Source: Microcoleus sp. bin38.metabat.b11b12b14.051 (GTDB lineage: Bacteria; Cyanobacteriota; Cyanobacteriia; Cyanobacteriales; Microcoleaceae). Taken from it: a stretch of 64,000 nt of DNA. The notes under the pieces were generated by a model. It was not told the origin of the DNA and did no database searches. It was given only the letters and a program-made list of their open reading frames with translations. The first letter of the stretch is position 1; each line of letters opens with the position of its first letter. The DNA lies in assembly GCF_013299165.1 (NCBI RefSeq), contig NZ_JAAFKD010000004.1, forward strand, positions 62,001 to 126,000. Direction: 5' to 3'. The translations under genes were made by a program, and so were the position numbers. This document shows, piece by piece, positions 36,491-45,218 of the stretch.

Positions 36491-37708
36491 ATGCTCGATT
36501 TAACTAAAGCAGCCAAGGCAATGCAGGGGATGAGCCAACATTTGAATGTGGAGGCTTTAGCCGCTCGCCAGCGTTTGCTAGTCGCTCAAAATTTGCTGGA
36601 AACAGCGGCGGTAGACCAGGAAAATTTGGTAGAATTGCAAGAGAGTTGGAACGATCGCACTTTATTCAATGCAGCTACGCCGATCGAGCCATTGTCCGAT
36701 CGCACTTACATCACCGCACCGCCCGCCGCCCACACAGTCTTCGCCACAGACGGATCGCAAATTTCGCCCAGCCATCACGAAATCGCCTACTGTTACTTAA
36801 TCAACGTCGGCATTGTCATGCTGCACTACGGGCAAAGCCGCCATCCTCTATTAGACAGCGTACCCGAAGTTTTCTACAAACCCGAAGACTTGTATGCTTC
36901 GCGGCAGTGGGGAATTAGAACCGAAGAGTGGATGGGATACAAGCGCGCCGTTTCCGAAGCCATCGCCCTCGCAGAAATGGGCTGCAATTGGGCAAAAGCT
37001 AATGACAATCAACTGCCGGCGCCAACTTTAGCAATGGTAGATGGTTCCCTGATTTATTGGTTTTTGGAACAGTTACCTAGCGAAGCGCGCGATCGAATTT
37101 TGCAGCCAATTTTAGAAGCTTGGGACAAATTGCGTGTTGCCAAAATTCCCCTATTAGGATACTTAAGCGCTTCTCGCAGCACCGAAAGCTTATCTTTTTT
37201 GCGGTTTCAAGCTTGCACCCACGAAGTACCAGACTGCATGACAAACTGTCCCAACGTCGGATTTTCCGCCACCAGTGCTTTCGATGACAAAGCACCTTGT
37301 CAAGAATTTGAACCTTTGCGAGATGCCGTCTTGTGGGCCACAATCCTGCTACCCGGACAAAGAAGCCCGTTGTGGAAATCCCACGCTCGAATTTTAGATT
37401 TATACGGTGTCAATCCCATCTATTTTTGTTACGTTCATGTGGGTACAGAAATTGCTAGAATAGAAGTGCCGGAATGGGTAGCACAAGATCGGACACAGCT
37501 AGATTTAGCATTAGGAATGATGCTGGCTCAAGTACACAAAGGCGGTGGTTATCCCGTGACGCTAGCAGAAGCCCACAACCAAGCAGTTGTCACCGGGGGC
37601 GATCGAAGTAGCTTTTTCGCTTTGTTAGAGCAGCAAATGATTAAAGCAGGTTTAAAAAATGTCGGTATTTCTAACAAGGAAACCCGGAAACGCGGCAGTA
37701 TTGCTTGA
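36491..37708 (+). CDS. nurA: NurA-domain nuclease
   Basis: The 405-residue protein contains the NurA core. The first metal-binding motif is FATDGSQISPSHHE (Asp 87), and a second acidic motif is LAMVDGSLIYWF. NurA in archaea is a 5'-3' nuclease working with the HerA helicase and Mre11-Rad50 at double-strand breaks. Cyanobacterial members are longer and lack a neighbouring herA, as here. I see no signal or membrane segment. Assignment to the family is good; the exact DNA repair role is inferred. Confidence 0.82.
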   Translation: MLDLTKAAKAMQGMSQHLNVEALAARQRLLVAQNLLETAAVDQENLVELQESWNDRTLFNAATPIEPLSDRTYITAPPAAHTVFATDGSQISPSHHEIAYCYLINVGIVMLHYGQSRHPLLDSVPEVFYKPEDLYASRQWGIRTEEWMGYKRAVSEAIALAEMGCNWAKANDNQLPAPTLAMVDGSLIYWFLEQLPSEARDRILQPILEAWDKLRVAKIPLLGYLSASRSTESLSFLRFQACTHEVPDCMTNCPNVGFSATSAFDDKAPCQEFEPLRDAVLWATILLPGQRSPLWKSHARILDLYGVNPIYFCYVHVGTEIARIEVPEWVAQDRTQLDLALGMMLAQVHKGGGYPVTLAEAHNQAVVTGGDRSSFFALLEQQMIKAGLKNVGISNKETRKRGSIA

Positions 37709-37735
37709 ATTAAAAATTAGAGTTAAAAATGTTAT

Positions 37736-37954
37736 ATGCCAATAGAGTTAATCATCTTAATTGCTTCCTTACTGGTATCTTGGTTAGTATTTAATTGGGC
37801 ATTTAAAGTATTGAAAGCCAGCGTTGGTACAGCACTTTCTATAGCAGCAATTGTTCTGGCGATGCAGTTATTATTTGGTATCGGGCCAAGTCAACTTTTT
37901 CAACACATAACTCACTTGCCACAAACCCTTGGAAAAATAATTTTTGGCAAATGA
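37736..37954 (+). CDS. Small conserved membrane protein
   Basis: A 72-residue hydrophobic protein with two membrane helices (about 4-28 and 34-50: LIILIASLLVSWLVFNW and GTALSIAAIVLAMQLL), ending in a small basic tail. It follows the NurA gene by 27 bases and may share its transcript. I recognise no family name. Its regular helices and spacing suggest it is real. Confidence 0.6.
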   Translation: MPIELIILIASLLVSWLVFNWAFKVLKASVGTALSIAAIVLAMQLLFGIGPSQLFQHITHLPQTLGKIIFGK

Positions 37955-37962
37955 TTCGATTT

Positions 37963-37988
37963 TAGATTTTAGATTTTAGATTTTAGAT
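37963..37988 (+). repeat. Tandem heptamer TTTTAGA
   Basis: Four copies of the TTTTAGA heptamer (reverse complement of the TAAAATC type) lie just after the small membrane protein gene. Confidence 0.8.
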
Positions 37989-38049
37989 TTGTTATCGCAT
38001 CTAAAATCTAAAACCAAAAATCTGCCAAGTTTAGGAAAAAATATTCCCT

Positions 38050-38118
38050 CTGTCAACTGTCAACTGTCAACTGTCAACCCCTCGACTCCGCTCGGGGATC
38101 TTCTGTCAACTGTCAACT
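38050..38118 (+). repeat. TGTCAAC heptamers with CTCGACTCCGCTCGG insert
   Basis: TGTCAAC copies are split by CCCTCGACTCCGCTCGGGG, the same composite as at 11549-11605. Confidence 0.75.
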
Positions 38119-38122
38119 TCCC

Positions 38123-38172
38123 AGCATTTGCAGCTTGTACAAACTGGCATACAAACCTTCTTACTGCAACAA
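38123..38172 (-). repeat. Duplicated 3' end of the ABC exporter gene
   Basis: Fifty bases here match 38379-38428, the last codons of the ABC exporter, with about 3 mismatches. Read on minus it mimics LLQ-EGLYASLYKLQMLG but contains an internal stop. The 39-bp palindrome array lies between this copy and the real gene end. Confidence 0.9.
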
Positions 38173-38179
38173 TAATATT

Positions 38180-38353
38180 GGTTCGTAGTGAGGACTTTAG
38201 TCCGCATCAAGAAGGACTAAAGTCCTCACTACGAACCCTTTTGATTAAAGAAGGACTAAAGTCCTCACTACGAACCCTTTTGATTAAAGAAGGACTAAAG
38301 TCCTCACTACGAACCCTTTTGATTAAAGAAGGACTAAAGTCCTCACTACGAAC
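38180..38353. repeat. GGACTTTAGTCC-family array, 39-bp period
   Basis: One forward arm (38180-38203) is followed by four inverted arms GGACTAAAGTCCTCACTACG starting at 38214, 38253, 38292 and 38331. The spacer between arms is CTTTTGATTAAAGAA. It ends 15 bases from the ABC exporter stop codon. Together with the tail duplication it makes up most of 37955-38368. Confidence 0.9.
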
Positions 38354-38368
38354 GCTTTTCATTGCTGT

Positions 38369-40414
38369 CTAACTGCCGAGCATTTGCAGCTTGTACAAAC
38401 TGGCATACAAACCTTCTAGTTGCAACAACTCTTCATGGCTACCAGATTCTATTAATTGCCCGCGTTTGAGCACCAAAATGCGATCGACATTTCGGATAGT
38501 CGAGAGCCTGTGAGCAATGATTATCGCCGTTCTGTCCACCATCAAACGCTCCAAAGCCTCTTGAATCAAAGCTTCCGTCCCCACATCCAAACTAGCAGTT
38601 GCCTCGTCTAGAACTAAAATACTCGGGTTGCGAATAGCCGCGCGAGCAAACGCTAACAACTGCTTTTGTCCCCCCGAAAGATTGGTTCCCCTCTCCCGCA
38701 ATTGCGTGTCATAACCTTGAGGTAACTCTTCAATTAAACGAGCAACATTCGTCTTTTCTGCTGCTGCTTGAATTTCCTCCATCGAGTAACTTTCACCCAG
38801 GCTAATATTGCTCTTCACATCACCAGCAAATAGAAAGCCATCTTGAATAATCACCCCTACGTGTCTTCGCAATTCCGCTTGAGGTAAATCGCGAATATCC
38901 ACATGATTAACCAAAATCCTGCCTCGCGTGGGCTCGTAAAGGCGGCACAGGAGACGGATAATCGAACTTTTGCCCGCACCCGTAGGGCCGACTAATGCGA
39001 CTTTTTCGCCCGATTTGATGGTAAAATTGAGGTCTTGCAACACATATTCATTCTCTTTGTACGCAAACCACACATTGTCAAATTGGATTTCTCCGGATGC
39101 GGCTTGCTTTGATTCAGCATGAACAACTAGCGATTTTTGATTGTTAGCTGATAGGCGATATTCAGAACTTACAGGAGTTTGATTATCCTCTACCAATTCT
39201 TCCTCATCTGAAGATAAATTATAGGCAAAAGCCTCTGGATGACCTGCAATCAGCAGCGGTGAATAATATCCGCTTCTTCCTTCTTCCCTCTTCTTAACAT
39301 CCGTTACATCCGCTACATCCCGCACATTGCTCGCTGCCGAACTTTCTTCCTTCTCCCCGCTAGTTGGATCTTTAATTTCGATCGGTTCGTTGAGAATATC
39401 GCTAATCCGTTCGATGGCAGTAAATCCTGCTTGAATTGCCGTAAATTTCTCCGCAAATTGCCGCAGCGGATCGAAGAGACGCTGAGCAAATAAAATAAAG
39501 GCCGACAGAGTACCAAAGTTAATCGTACCTTGCAGAACTTTTTGACCGCCCAGCCACAAAACGGCTGCAATTGCCACTAAAGCAATCCATTCTAAGGTTG
39601 CAGATACCGCTGAGTCGTAAAAGATAGTTTTATCAACGGCTTTAATGTAGCGTTTGTTGGTGACGCTAAACAATTCTGAGTTGAATCTTTCGCGGCGGAA
39701 TAGCTGCACAACGCCGATACCAGTCAGGTTTTCTTGCAGTTGGGCGTTAAGATCGGAAAGTTCTTCTCTGGTAGTGTAATTTGCGAGCCGATATTGGTAT
39801 TGGAAATAAATTATCAGGGCGGTAATTGGTATCATCATCGTTACCAACATTAAAGCTAATTGCCACTGCATGGTAAACATGAAAATAGCAATTACTAAAA
39901 TTGAAAATAAATCGCTGACAATTCCGATCGCCCCGCCGGAAAAAACTTCCCCCAAAGCTTCTACATCGCTGGTGAGGCGCGTCATCAATTTACCGACAGG
40001 AGTGCGATCGAAAAATCTGACTGCTAGGGATGTGACGTGGGCGAACAAATCATTTCTAATATCAGTAGTAATAATTTGCCCTACTTTGGTGACTAAATAT
40101 CCTTGAACTGATTGCAGTGCCAATCTAAATGTTATAGTTAGCATCAGCAAAATGGCTAAAACATTTAATGCAGTAGATAAAGGCAATCCTCGCAAGAATT
40201 CATAGGTAGGTTCCGCTCGAATTACCGAAATAGCCTGTCCGATGAGAATCGGTTGAATTGCTCCTGAGACTGCTAGGGGTACTAATAGTGCGATCGAAAT
40301 CATCAGCAAGCGTTTGCTGCGCGTTGCGTAAGATGCCAACCTCAGGAATAACCGCCAGTCTGTATCGCGGCGGGGTTGGTTTTTGGTGTCTGCTACTGAT
40401 GAGGAAATGGTCAT
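38369..40414 (-). CDS. ABC exporter, fused permease/ATPase (MdlB type)
   Basis: This half-transporter (681 aa) has an N-terminal six-helix membrane domain (about 30-330) and a C-terminal nucleotide-binding domain (about 445-675) with Walker A GPTGAGKSS, signature LSGGQKQ, Walker B ILVLDEA and IIAHRLST. It should work as a dimer exporting lipid, peptide or drug. Between the two domains lies an unusually long polar linker (about 350-440) rich in Glu, Ser and Asp, which is not normally present. Substrate unknown. It is monocistronic, with palindromic repeats 15 bases beyond the stop. Confidence 0.92.
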   Translation of the reverse strand: MTISSSVADTKNQPRRDTDWRLFLRLASYATRSKRLLMISIALLVPLAVSGAIQPILIGQAISVIRAEPTYEFLRGLPLSTALNVLAILLMLTITFRLALQSVQGYLVTKVGQIITTDIRNDLFAHVTSLAVRFFDRTPVGKLMTRLTSDVEALGEVFSGGAIGIVSDLFSILVIAIFMFTMQWQLALMLVTMMIPITALIIYFQYQYRLANYTTREELSDLNAQLQENLTGIGVVQLFRRERFNSELFSVTNKRYIKAVDKTIFYDSAVSATLEWIALVAIAAVLWLGGQKVLQGTINFGTLSAFILFAQRLFDPLRQFAEKFTAIQAGFTAIERISDILNEPIEIKDPTSGEKEESSAASNVRDVADVTDVKKREEGRSGYYSPLLIAGHPEAFAYNLSSDEEELVEDNQTPVSSEYRLSANNQKSLVVHAESKQAASGEIQFDNVWFAYKENEYVLQDLNFTIKSGEKVALVGPTGAGKSSIIRLLCRLYEPTRGRILVNHVDIRDLPQAELRRHVGVIIQDGFLFAGDVKSNISLGESYSMEEIQAAAEKTNVARLIEELPQGYDTQLRERGTNLSGGQKQLLAFARAAIRNPSILVLDEATASLDVGTEALIQEALERLMVDRTAIIIAHRLSTIRNVDRILVLKRGQLIESGSHEELLQLEGLYASLYKLQMLGS

Positions 40415-40447
40415 TCGATTTTAGATTTTAGATTTTAGATTTTAGAT
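40414..40447 (+). repeat. Tandem heptamer TTTTAGA
   Basis: About four heptamers directly upstream of the ABC exporter start codon; the same kind occurs at 37963 and 52557. Confidence 0.8.
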
Positions 40448-40613
40448 TGCAGAAGCGATTTGGCTGCTAAATTTCGGGGTTTTTGCTCGGGATAGTCAGA
40501 TTTTTTTGTTCCGCAGCTTGTAGGACTGGCTTTCCAAGTTCGATCGCTCTTTGAGCAAAAAAGCTGTAAAATATCTCCAAGTAATAATTGTAGCAAATGC
40601 AGTCAATTAAATT

Positions 40614-41174
40614 ATGGAATCCTTTACTACAGCTCTAGCAAATTCTTTATCCCGACAGATAGAAACGCCCCGATTGTATCTGAGACAATTTACGCCAGAG
40701 GATTTAGATGAGCTGTACCGCATCTACAGCGATGCCGAAGTTATGAAGTATGTGAGCGAAGGCGTCAGAAATAGAGAAGAGACAGCAGCAGATTTATTTC
40801 AGATAATCGCAGATTGGGAAAAACACGCTTTCGGTTTGTGGGCTGTTGTCAATAAAGAAAATAACCAATTGATTGGCGACGGGGGGCTTCGCTTTTTAGG
40901 CAAAACACCTGATGTAGAAGTCGGTTATGTGTTAGCAAAAGCGTATTGGGGGAAAGGTTTAGCATCGGAAGTTGCAGCGGCTAGCCTCAAGTATGGATTT
41001 GAAGCATTGAAACTAGAAAAAATTGTGGCTGTGGCGGATACCGACAACATCGCGTCGCGGCGGGTAATGGAAAAAGTGGGGATGAGATACCAGCATAACC
41101 TCGATGATTGCGATCGAGTATATTATTCAATTTCGCGAAAAATCTACCAGTCAAAAGTAGCTGAGTTGAGTTGA
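40614..41174 (+). CDS. GNAT acetyltransferase (RimJ/RimL type), copy 1
   Basis: A 186-residue acyl-CoA-dependent acetyltransferase. It has the RimJ/RimL-like start IETPRLYLRQFTPEDLDEL, the GLWAVV / IGDGGLRF strand pair, the acetyl-CoA loop region YWGKGLASEVAAASLKYGF and the closing SRRVMEKVGMRY. The acceptor could be a protein N-terminus, an amine or a drug. The next gene is a paralog, 85 bases downstream. Confidence 0.87.
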   Translation: MESFTTALANSLSRQIETPRLYLRQFTPEDLDELYRIYSDAEVMKYVSEGVRNREETAADLFQIIADWEKHAFGLWAVVNKENNQLIGDGGLRFLGKTPDVEVGYVLAKAYWGKGLASEVAAASLKYGFEALKLEKIVAVADTDNIASRRVMEKVGMRYQHNLDDCDRVYYSISRKIYQSKVAELS

Positions 41175-41259
41175 GTAAGGAAATTCAACCAAATCTTGGG
41201 GAGCCATACTTACCCAAAATGGTATCATAATGTCGCGCTGTTAATTATATATATTAAAA

Positions 41260-41781
41260 ATGCAAGAAATAGAAACACCCAGATTGTATCTGAGACAATT
41301 TACGCCAGACGATTTAGATGAGCTGTACCGCATCTACAGCGATGCGGAAACAATGAAATACCTCAGAGGAGTTAGAACTAGAGAAGCAACAGAGAGCGCC
41401 ATTCATGCCATGCTCAAACGTTGGGAAGAAAACAACTTCGGAATGTGGGCTGTAGTACATAAGATAGATCGTAAAATGATTGGTCGCTGCGGACTGGCTT
41501 TTCTGGACAAGACACCGGAAGTTGAGCTTGGCTATGCACTGGATAAAGTTTATTGGAATCAAGGATTGGCGACTGAAGCATCTTTTGCTAGTCTAAACTA
41601 TGGATTTAAAATATTAAAATTGGAGAGAATAGTTGCGATCGCCCGCCCGGAAAATATCGCCTCCCAGCGGGTGATCCAGAAAGTGGGCATGAAATATGAA
41701 AAAAATGCTCATTATTACGAAACTGATGTAGTGTATTATTCTATTTCGCAAGAATGTTACCAGTCCCGAGTATCTTCGTAG
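41260..41781 (+). CDS. GNAT acetyltransferase (RimJ/RimL type), copy 2
   Basis: Paralog of the upstream gene: IETPRLYLRQFTPDDLDEL, MWAVVHK, YWNQGLATEASFASLNYGF and SQRVIQKVGMKY. At the DNA level a stretch near the 5' end (41282-41345 versus 40672-40735) is almost identical, while the rest has diverged strongly, which suggests recent exchange between the copies. Substrate unknown. Confidence 0.87.
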   Translation: MQEIETPRLYLRQFTPDDLDELYRIYSDAETMKYLRGVRTREATESAIHAMLKRWEENNFGMWAVVHKIDRKMIGRCGLAFLDKTPEVELGYALDKVYWNQGLATEASFASLNYGFKILKLERIVAIARPENIASQRVIQKVGMKYEKNAHYYETDVVYYSISQECYQSRVSS

Positions 41782-41853
41782 GGTGCGTTTCGATCGCACT
41801 TTACGACATTTCAACGACTGATATCATAAGTTGACAGTGTTGTCAGCAGACAC

Positions 41854-43137
41854 CTACGAAGTCCTTTGTAATTGCTTGTTAACTTTGATAATCTTCTTGT
41901 CAAAATACTCTTGTCTGTGTCCCAATCTTTTCGCGACTTCCAATCCCTTTTGATAGGCTGCCAAAGCTTTGTCGTAAGCCTTCATTTCCTGGTAAACTTG
42001 ACCTAGATTGTCGTAAGCACTCATCAATCCGTACCAATTGTAAGCCCGTTCTTCTAACAGCAACTGCATTTGATAAATCCGCACAGTCGGCTCCCACTGC
42101 TTTTGCGATCGATAAAGCAATGCTAATTTCTCCAAAGCTTCGCTGGCTTGGGCGTACTGTTGAATCGGAACTGCTAAATTGTAGGCTTCCTGGTAGTATT
42201 GAGCTGCTAAGTTGATTTGACCGATCGTTTGGTAATCGGTGGCGATCGCCATTTTGAGCGGCGGTATCGCAGCCGGATTTTGCAAATTTACATACACCGC
42301 CGCCAGTCTTTCCCGGGCTGCGATCGCCTTGAGGGGCTGTTTCGACTGCTGGTAAACGTAGGCCAACTGTCTCAAAGCATCCACCTCCGTCGGAGGAGTA
42401 ACAGGCTGCGGCGGCGCGCCGTTTCCCGCCGTTACAGCAGAATTTGGTACAGCAGAATTAGCCGCAAATACAGCGCGGTTTTCCTGAATTAAAGTTGCCA
42501 ATTCCTCATACACAGGAGCCGCTTTATCATAACTGAGCCAATTGATGTGAATCAGGGCGATCGCCTTTAAAGTCTGACCCTGAGCCAATATATCTTGACT
42601 TTGGCGCGCATTATCGAGAATTTGTTGGTAAACTTCTACAGTCGGGCCTTTAGCGCGCACCTGCTGAAACGCCGCAGCCAAAGCCGGGAGCAACTCAGCA
42701 TTCACCGATACTTCTGATTTGACTTGTTTTTGAATTGCTTGCAACCGTTTAGTAATAAGCTGAAGTTCGAGGTTTTTATTGCTACTCCAAGCCACACTTC
42801 CCACCCGACTCAAAGCAGCAATTTCCGCCGCCGGGCCAAGATACCTCCGCAGCCGCAATTCTCGGAACCAAATATCAAAAGCACCAGCCCCGTCTCCAGC
42901 TTGCAGTTTAGCGGCTGCTTCTAAGCTTAACTGTTGCAGCGCCGCTGTCAGTTCGTCCCGCTGAGTATTGCTCAAAGATTCAGTAGCGGGCTTTAGGGGA
43001 TCGGGTGTGGTAATTTCTAGAGGATTAGGAGAAAATTGATCGAGGGGTTGGGGTGGTGGATTAGTTTGGGCGCTAGCAATAGAACCAGTACACAGCCACA
43101 AAAAAAGCAAGCACCCAAATGGCACAGAATTTCTCAT
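41854..43137 (-). CDS. Exported TPR-repeat protein
   Basis: A signal peptide begins at MRNSVPFGCLLFLWLC and ends near IASAQ. A Pro-rich segment (NPPPQPLDQFSPNP) leads into helical TPR pairs, most regular at the C-terminus (DNLGQVYQEMKAYDKALAAYQKGLEVAK). It is likely a periplasmic or outer-membrane-facing scaffold; the partner is unknown. Start set at ATG 43137, because the 19 codons to 43194 precede the signal peptide. The gene points away from the phytase-like gene, with the two starts about 80 bases apart. Confidence 0.8.
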   Translation of the reverse strand: MRNSVPFGCLLFLWLCTGSIASAQTNPPPQPLDQFSPNPLEITTPDPLKPATESLSNTQRDELTAALQQLSLEAAAKLQAGDGAGAFDIWFRELRLRRYLGPAAEIAALSRVGSVAWSSNKNLELQLITKRLQAIQKQVKSEVSVNAELLPALAAAFQQVRAKGPTVEVYQQILDNARQSQDILAQGQTLKAIALIHINWLSYDKAAPVYEELATLIQENRAVFAANSAVPNSAVTAGNGAPPQPVTPPTEVDALRQLAYVYQQSKQPLKAIAARERLAAVYVNLQNPAAIPPLKMAIATDYQTIGQINLAAQYYQEAYNLAVPIQQYAQASEALEKLALLYRSQKQWEPTVRIYQMQLLLEERAYNWYGLMSAYDNLGQVYQEMKAYDKALAAYQKGLEVAKRLGHRQEYFDKKIIKVNKQLQRTS

Positions 43138-43215
43138 AAAAGAAATATAATTGCCGCGATTCGGCAGCCCTGCACGAAACATCAAGTTTTGCATATTTAC
43201 AAAACGGTATAAATT

Positions 43216-44505
43216 ATGTCACAAAGATGGCACAAAAGCCAACTGTTCAACAAGATAGACAAAATAAAAGTTACCGCACTGAGCAATTATTCACAGTTAA
43301 AGGCGTTGGGCGATTCTCTTCGTTGGCGTAGCCCCCGTAGGGGCGGGCTTCGCCAACGCCTTTTGCGCTTATTCAGTTTAGCTCTAATTTTGCTAACTGT
43401 ATGCACAGCTTGCGCTGCTCCTCCCGCCATTGCTAGAGACCGCTCTTTTCCTGAAATTTCCTTAGACTTTTTAGGCGAGTACGAATTGCCAAAAATCAAC
43501 TTTGAAGGAGCACCAGTCGGCGGCTTGTCAGGAATCACCTACGATCCAAAAGGTATTAGCGGCGTCACTTCCAAAGCTTATCGTTTTTACGCCCTTTCCG
43601 ACGACAAAAGCGAAAACGGAGAAGCCAGATTTTACAGTCTCAGACTCGACCTCACATCTAGCGATCCAGCAAATATTCGCTTGAAAAAAGTGGCCGTTGA
43701 AGGCGTTACTTCCCTGAAAAAAGCAGACGGTGAAACCTTCCCTTGGGATTCCATCAATCCCGAAGGCATCGCATTGTCTCCACGGAATTCCGTATTTGTC
43801 GCCAGCGAAGGTAGCCCTCCTTTTGTCGGCGAATTTGACCTCACCACCGGGAAATTGCGAGGAAACTTACCAATACCCAAGCGCTACATTCCCGATATTA
43901 ACGATGAACAACAGCAACAAGGAGTTCAGGACAATTTAGGTTTTGAATCCTTAAGCATTGACCCAGAAACCTTTAGTCCGGGTGGTCTCGATCCGTTTCG
44001 GTTGTTTACAGCGACAGCGGCGCCGTTAATTCAAGATTTAGACCCGGAACAGGCAAGCAAACTCCGTCTTTTACATTATATTATCGTCGATAAAACACCG
44101 CAATTAGTCTCAGAAAATCTTTACAAGCTAGACCAAGTTCCGATGAGTGTTTTGAACGGATTAACAGAATTGGTAACTGTCGGCGGCGGTCAATTTTTGA
44201 GTTTGGAGCGTTCTTTTGGGCTGTCGGGATACAGCGCTAGGATTTATCAAGTAGCGGTTGGGGCGGCGACTGATACTTCGAGAATCCAGAGTTTTAAAGG
44301 GCAAATGGCAATGGTCGAACCTGTGAGGAAAAAGTTGCTGATTGATATGAGCGAACTCGGAATTGGGCTGTACAATTTGGAGGGGATGACTCTCGGGCCT
44401 CTGTTACCGGATGGCAGTCAAAGTGTGATTTTGGTGAGTGACGATAATTTTGAGGAAGCTCAAAAAACTCAGTTTCTTTTGTTTAGCTTGAAAGGGAAAA
44501 TTTAG
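43216..44505 (+). CDS. Phytase-like esterase domain protein, exported
   Basis: The domain (about residues 85-425) matches the esterase-like activity of phytase family: FLGEYELPK, VGGLSGITYDPK, YALSDDKSENGEARFY, INPEGIALSP, and closing LEGMTLGP and LVSDDNF. It folds as a beta propeller and would act on phosphate esters or related compounds. The hydrophobic export segment (LFSLALILLTVCTACA) starts only near residue 51. It is preceded by a stretch encoded by a palindromic repeat (43302-43362), so either that N-terminal extension is translated or the true start lies elsewhere. The last codons of this gene are copied in the downstream array. Confidence 0.83.
   Translation: MSQRWHKSQLFNKIDKIKVTALSNYSQLKALGDSLRWRSPRRGGLRQRLLRLFSLALILLTVCTACAAPPAIARDRSFPEISLDFLGEYELPKINFEGAPVGGLSGITYDPKGISGVTSKAYRFYALSDDKSENGEARFYSLRLDLTSSDPANIRLKKVAVEGVTSLKKADGETFPWDSINPEGIALSPRNSVFVASEGSPPFVGEFDLTTGKLRGNLPIPKRYIPDINDEQQQQGVQDNLGFESLSIDPETFSPGGLDPFRLFTATAAPLIQDLDPEQASKLRLLHYIIVDKTPQLVSENLYKLDQVPMSVLNGLTELVTVGGGQFLSLERSFGLSGYSARIYQVAVGAATDTSRIQSFKGQMAMVEPVRKKLLIDMSELGIGLYNLEGMTLGPLLPDGSQSVILVSDDNFEEAQKTQFLLFSLKGKI
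43302..43362. repeat. Palindromic repeat read in frame (GTTGGCG / CGCCAAC)
   Basis: This is a dyad with CGTTGGCGTAGCCCC on the left and GGGGCGGGCTTCGCCAACG on the right around CGTA. Such GCGAAGCCCGCC elements are scattered in cyanobacterial genomes. It encodes about residues 30-49 of the phytase-like protein (RWRSPRRGGLRQRL). Confidence 0.85.
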
Positions 44506-44510
44506 GAGAA

Positions 44511-45170
44511 GGTTTGTAGTGAGGACTTTAGTCCTCTGACGGATGCGGACTAAAGTCCTCACTACAAACTTTTTGCGTATGCTTGGAATTGGTCAATAAA
44601 TTGGTTGTCAAATTCTTTTGTTTAGCTTAAAAGGTAAAATTTAGGATAATGATGTTTGGTTTGTAGTGAGGACTTTAGTCCTAATTTATGGATGCGGACT
44701 AAAGTCCTCACTACAAACCTTTTGCGTATTCCTGAAATTAGTCAAAAAATCGGTTGTCAAATTCTTTTGTTTAGCTTAAAAGGTAAAATTTAGGATAATG
44801 ATGTTTGGTTTGTAGTGAGGACTTTAGTCCTAATTTATGGATGCGGACTAAAGTCCTCACTACAAACCTTTTGCGTATTCCTGAAATTAGTCAAAAAATC
44901 GGTTGTCAAATTCTTTTGTTTAGCTTAAAAGGTAAAATTTAGGATAATGATGTTTGGTTTGTAGTGAGGACTTTAGTCCTAATTTATGGATGCGGACTAA
45001 AGTCCTCACTACAAACCTTTTGCGTATTCCTGGAATTGGTCAATAAATCGGTTGTCAAATTCTTTTGTTTAGCTTGAAAGGTAAAATTTAGGATAATGAT
45101 GTTTGGTTTGTAGTGAGGACTTTAGTCCTAATTTATGGATGCGGACTAAAGTCCTCACTACAAACCTTTT
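44511..45170. repeat. Five-copy tandem array, 149-bp unit: palindrome plus copied gene tail
   Basis: GGACTTTAGTCC-family palindromes start at 44511, 44658, 44807, 44956 and 45105. Each of the four intervening spacers contains a copy of TTCTTTTGTTTAGCTT followed by GGTAAAATTTAGG, which is the end of the phytase-like gene including its stop codon. Units two to five are almost identical. It fills the whole gap to the alpha/beta hydrolase. Confidence 0.93.
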
Positions 45171-45218
45171 GCGTATTCCTGGAATTAGTTTAAAAATTGG
45201 TTGCGGAACTTCTTCTAT

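Noticed and set aside
38180..38353. Repeat-containing protein (open frame with four LLIKEGLKSSLRT units)
   Set aside because: The frame is an effect of a 39-base (multiple of 3) period in palindromic DNA; it has no start region and no family.
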